DNA of 64,000 bases from the NCBI GenBank assembly GCA_950295325.1, contig OX485806.1, forward strand, positions 1,798,001-1,862,000, written 5' to 3'. The DNA comes from Polytrichum commune. Lineage: Eukaryota > Streptophyta > Polytrichopsida > Polytrichales > Polytrichaceae. The notes below the pieces were generated by a model that did no database searches, was not told where the DNA came from, and saw only the letters and a program-made list of their open reading frames with translations. This document shows, piece by piece, positions 61,001-64,000 of this stretch. The position numbers and the translations under genes were made by a program. Every line of letters begins with the position of its first letter. The stretch's first letter is position 1.

Positions 61001-61411
61001 TACCTAAACTCCAGAAAGTAGTCCACATTCCCTAAACCGCAACAACAAAAACATAAGCCCTGCCTAACAAACGCTCCGCCTCACAGACCAAAGTGCAATC
61101 AACAAACTAAAAGCGTAAGAATCGGAGAGAGGCCCCTCTACCCCAATCCGCCCAAGTCGCAAGAGGGAGAAAATAGAAACCCCTAACTCCCGCAAGCCCA
61201 CCCCCGAAACCCTCCACGTCTAAAGTAAAGTCCTTAACCAGACTGTCGAATCCCTAAAAAGCCCTGCAATCAACGGCCGAGATTAACCTGGCAAAGAGAA
61301 TCGACGGTGAGGCTTGTTTTAGAAATCTCAGGGCATTGTTCTAAATGATGTACTTAACATACTTAGATTTTTGCCCAAAGTGTACCACCCCTAGCGTGCT
61401 TCTACCCATGT

Positions 61412-61425
61412 GTTCATATTTAGTG
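61412..61425. mobile_element. TA-flanked MITE (copy 2), right end
   Basis: GTTCATATTTAGTG followed by TA matches the GTTCGTATTTAGTGTA part of copy 1 and completes the element interrupted at 52604. Confidence 0.65.
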
Positions 61426-61437
61426 TAGCTACAAATG

Positions 61438-61483
61438 AGCCGGTTGAGTTTGAGAGATAACAGGTTTAAGTTCAAGACTTTCG
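61438..61483. repeat. Lone sequence resembling the Harbinger subterminal repeat
   Basis: GCCGGTTGAGTTTGAGAGAT followed by AACAGGTTTAAGTTCAAGAC resembles 30853-30895 (GCGGTTGAGTTTGAAGAATA, ACCGGTTGAAGTTCAAGAGC). No Harbinger end is seen near it, so it may be a remnant of a related element. Confidence 0.45.
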
Positions 61484-61499
61484 GCAAATCGTTTATCAT

Positions 61500-62436
61500 T
61501 TTAGGGCTCTATAGAATATATCTTTCTTAAAAGAGATGAACATGTAAGAAATTTGACTTGGAAACACTTGGATCTCAAATGATTTTGCCCCAAATCCCCT
61601 CAGACACAGTGCCCAGCATATTGGTCGTGCTTTCACTAACGCTACTCAAGTGTCTATACTAATACCCCACTTACACATGGGCGAATGTTGAACATTTTGT
61701 CATTTAAAAACATAACATCAGACGTTTGAGTGCAAAAAGCTTTCGAGACACCTGGCATTGGGGTAAAGTATTCTAGTAGAACATCATGACTCATACACAA
61801 GGATGAGAAACTAGTAGAATTGTCACCAATCCCAAGCCAAGATTTTTGCTGAAGAGGGTAACTTGGTCTTTCAAATTATTATGTTTTAAGAGTCATCCAA
61901 CGTTTCAGTGGTTGAATGTTCTTGTGTGTCCAACATCGAAATGCACAAGGTGGCTCCTTAACTTGCGGGAGGGTCCTTAACATTCTAAGACGTCAACTGA
62001 TTGTTGTGTGCAAGTGGGCTATAAACTAGGTGCACATGTTTAGGATTGTGACACACTTTGGAGACCTAAAATTAAGGACACATTAGATAGAAAGTATACT
62101 ATGTTACATGGTCTGCCATTAATTAAAAAAACAAAGTGGAGGCTTAGCATAACCTATGTGCACAAACGGCTTGTATATTGTGTAGTACACCGTGACATAA
62201 ACAATTAACTTTAGATTCCAACATAAATAAGGTTGTGCATACTGCATAATTGAATCTCTTGTTTATTCTCCACATGTGGGGAGCCTTCAAAGGATGTGAA
62301 GCGAGTGAATTGATCCACCTATACAGTATAGCTCTTACAATTACGACACATGCGCAAATTGAAATTTATCATTGTGTACTTACCGCTCTTAAGTCTTCAT
62401 GCTACTCTTGGGAGGTTTACTTGCTAACAAAGGACA

Positions 62437-62509
<73 letters not shown>

Positions 62510-64000
62510 GCATGAGACTCTACTAGGTAGATGGTACATGTGACGTTCATATCAAAATTGAGTGAGATGATGACTGATTTTATTTATGAAGTTGATGACT
62601 GTATATAAAAGGTCCAATCATCCAAATGTGTTCATTGACTTTGTGTTAGCAATGTTGCTTCATGAATGCTTCATAAAGCAAGGTTGCAAATCCCACTTTA
62701 TAACTCATCTTGAAAGAAGAAGAATCACAACTTTGCCATGGACTCCACTACATACTGTATTTAGTGCCACCAAATCTATGTGTTTTGCTTAATACGAATT
62801 GTAAACAACCCATGGAGTGTCACCAACACTAAATGTAAACCTAACATTATTTGTTATTCCTTGTTAAAAGAGTTGGTCATTATCTATTTACAATGTTGCA
62901 ACTATTTTCACTTACTAAGTGAATTTTCATTCATATTTCAATCATCCATGACAATATTTCAGTACATGCATGTTAGGATGCAAATATACCAAATGTTATT
63001 TCAATAATTGGCAATGATTTCCTCCATGACAATACTTGTAAACTTACGTCGTAAGATGTGTCACTAGAAAAGTCACCACATTGACATAAATACCACATGA
63101 CACTAAATGCAACATCTAGTTTAGTAAGACAAAGCATTAAGAAACAGAAATATTAAAAAAATAATTAGGGTCTCATCCCAAAGTATACATTACACTCTAG
63201 TTTTGGAACACGGCCCCTGCCCCCTCCCGAACATAAATAGAGTCAAAGTTTCATTAATACCAGCTATGAGGTACACATTCATTCTCTTCACATAATAAAG
63301 TGCCTTTCAAAGCCTTGGATTAATCCCTAAGGTTTGTAAAACTATTTGCAAACATCACGTGAAGGAACATGTTATGGTATGTGGGCCTTAATATGAAGTC
63401 ACTCCTCTTTAAGGGACACTAACATTTAAGTGATATACAAATTATATACCAAAAATGACATATGTCATAATGGAGTGTGTGCTTGACACATAGACATTCT
63501 CTTAGATGCAACATTTAACACATTCGGATAGACCTATGTCATCAGTAAAAGAGAGTGAGATTCTTCACTATGGCATTTCAAATTTGGTTGTGAAATTTGA
63601 AACGACAATCTTCATGACTCGCAATTGCTAACATGGCAAGACACTTCTTAGTTTAAAGCAACAATTGACTTTTTATGTGGAGTTGGAAATGCCCACAATA
63701 AGACCATATACTTTATGTTCATATACTTTTAGTACGTTCATGCTAATTATGTATCCGTTCTTTATATTAGATGATACAAAATATTTATCAAACCCCTAGC
63801 AAGTAACTTCACATGTCCAAGTATCATGAAGAATAAGTAATTTTGCAAAACAACAAGCTCTCATTAGTATCTATAAGAAGTTCAAATCGGACTTTCATCG
63901 TGTGTAAGGGTTATGCGATGAAAATTCAAAACATGGAGGAGCCTCGATCTCACATGTGTTGAGCAATGCTTTATACTCTCAATTAAAGCCGATACTCATC
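61500..64000. other. AT-rich non-coding stretch, no gene supported
   Basis: No domain-bearing frame was found. Short ATTTAGTG/CACTAAAT phrases near 62760, 62830 and 63100 suggest decayed members of the TA-flanked MITE family or a related repeat. Confidence 0.4.
62439..62507. repeat. (GA)n microsatellite, 69 bp
   Basis: An uninterrupted GA dinucleotide repeat. The open frame across it (Arg-Glu repeats) is an artefact. Confidence 0.95.

Larger units (their letters stand above)
52605..61407. mobile_element. 8.8-kb two-gene DNA transposon, superfamily not recognised
   Basis: The left end GGGTGAAAGCACGCTA (52605) and the complement of the right end GGGTAGAAGCACGCTA (to 61407) agree at 14 of 16 positions. 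ATGT flanks both sides (52601-52604 and 61408-61411). The flanks together rebuild one TA-flanked MITE, whose intact relative lies at 50300-50597 and has no insertion at this point, so the borders are supported independently. Inside are two convergent genes starting near opposite ends: a DDE-like transposase (+) and a coiled-coil/RING protein (-). A younger MITE lies between them. Of superfamilies with 4-bp duplications, Sola is one to test; I cannot assign it from memory. Both genes carry stops, so this copy is probably inactive. Confidence 0.8.

Noticed and set aside
62250-62543. Open frame with an Arg-Glu repeat
   Set aside because: It is created by the GA microsatellite.

Overview
The window looks like nuclear DNA of a land plant, most probably a moss or another bryophyte. 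It has spliceosomal introns, long AT-rich non-coding stretches and dense layers of plant-type transposable elements. Its one clear host gene is an immune receptor with the order protein kinase, NB-ARC, LRR, a combination described from mosses. The organism is an inference; no ribosomal RNA, tRNA or organelle marker is visible.

Layout. 1-2.3 kb: the 3' end of a Ty3/gypsy LTR retrotransposon (RNase H end, integrase, polypurine tract, probable LTR). 5.4-12.6 kb: a nearly full-length but decayed non-LTR retrotransposon (N-terminal domain, AP-type endonuclease, reverse transcriptase, RNase H, and a C-terminal domain resembling a PD-(D/E)XK restriction-like endonuclease). A second, 3'-truncated relative follows at 12.6-13.9 kb. 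13.9-21.4 kb has no gene I can support. 21.4-36.4 kb is a nest of DNA elements. An old fold-back element (23923-35063, 8-bp target duplication) has been hit by a complete two-gene PIF/Harbinger transposon (24766-31421), two Tourist-like elements and a solo LTR carrying a minisatellite. Two further Tourist-like elements lie outside it, at 21.4 and 35.3 kb. 38.6-40.2 kb holds exon-like fragments, one resembling exocyst subunit EXO84. 40.2-47.7 kb is the kinase-NB-ARC-LRR gene on the minus strand; its LRR array of 48-residue double repeats is cut by three in-frame stops. 49-52.6 kb has a tandem duplication, long G runs and small TA-flanked elements.

52.6-61.4 kb is the most interesting part: an 8.8-kb element with short terminal inverted repeats and a 4-bp duplication (ATGT), sitting inside one of the small TA-flanked elements, so its ends can be read from an empty paralogue at 50.3 kb. 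It carries two convergent genes. One encodes a probable DDE-type transposase with a basic N terminus and Cys-rich linker; the other encodes a multi-exon coiled-coil/RING-H2 protein with a lysine-rich tail. I do not recognise it as one of the common plant superfamilies. 61.4-64 kb is AT-rich with a GA microsatellite and no gene seen.

Function. The window is mainly a record of successive transposition. The Harbinger element keeps both proteins intact. The LINEs and the 8.8-kb element are interrupted by stops that all fit C-to-T change, whereas the NLR stops do not follow that pattern.
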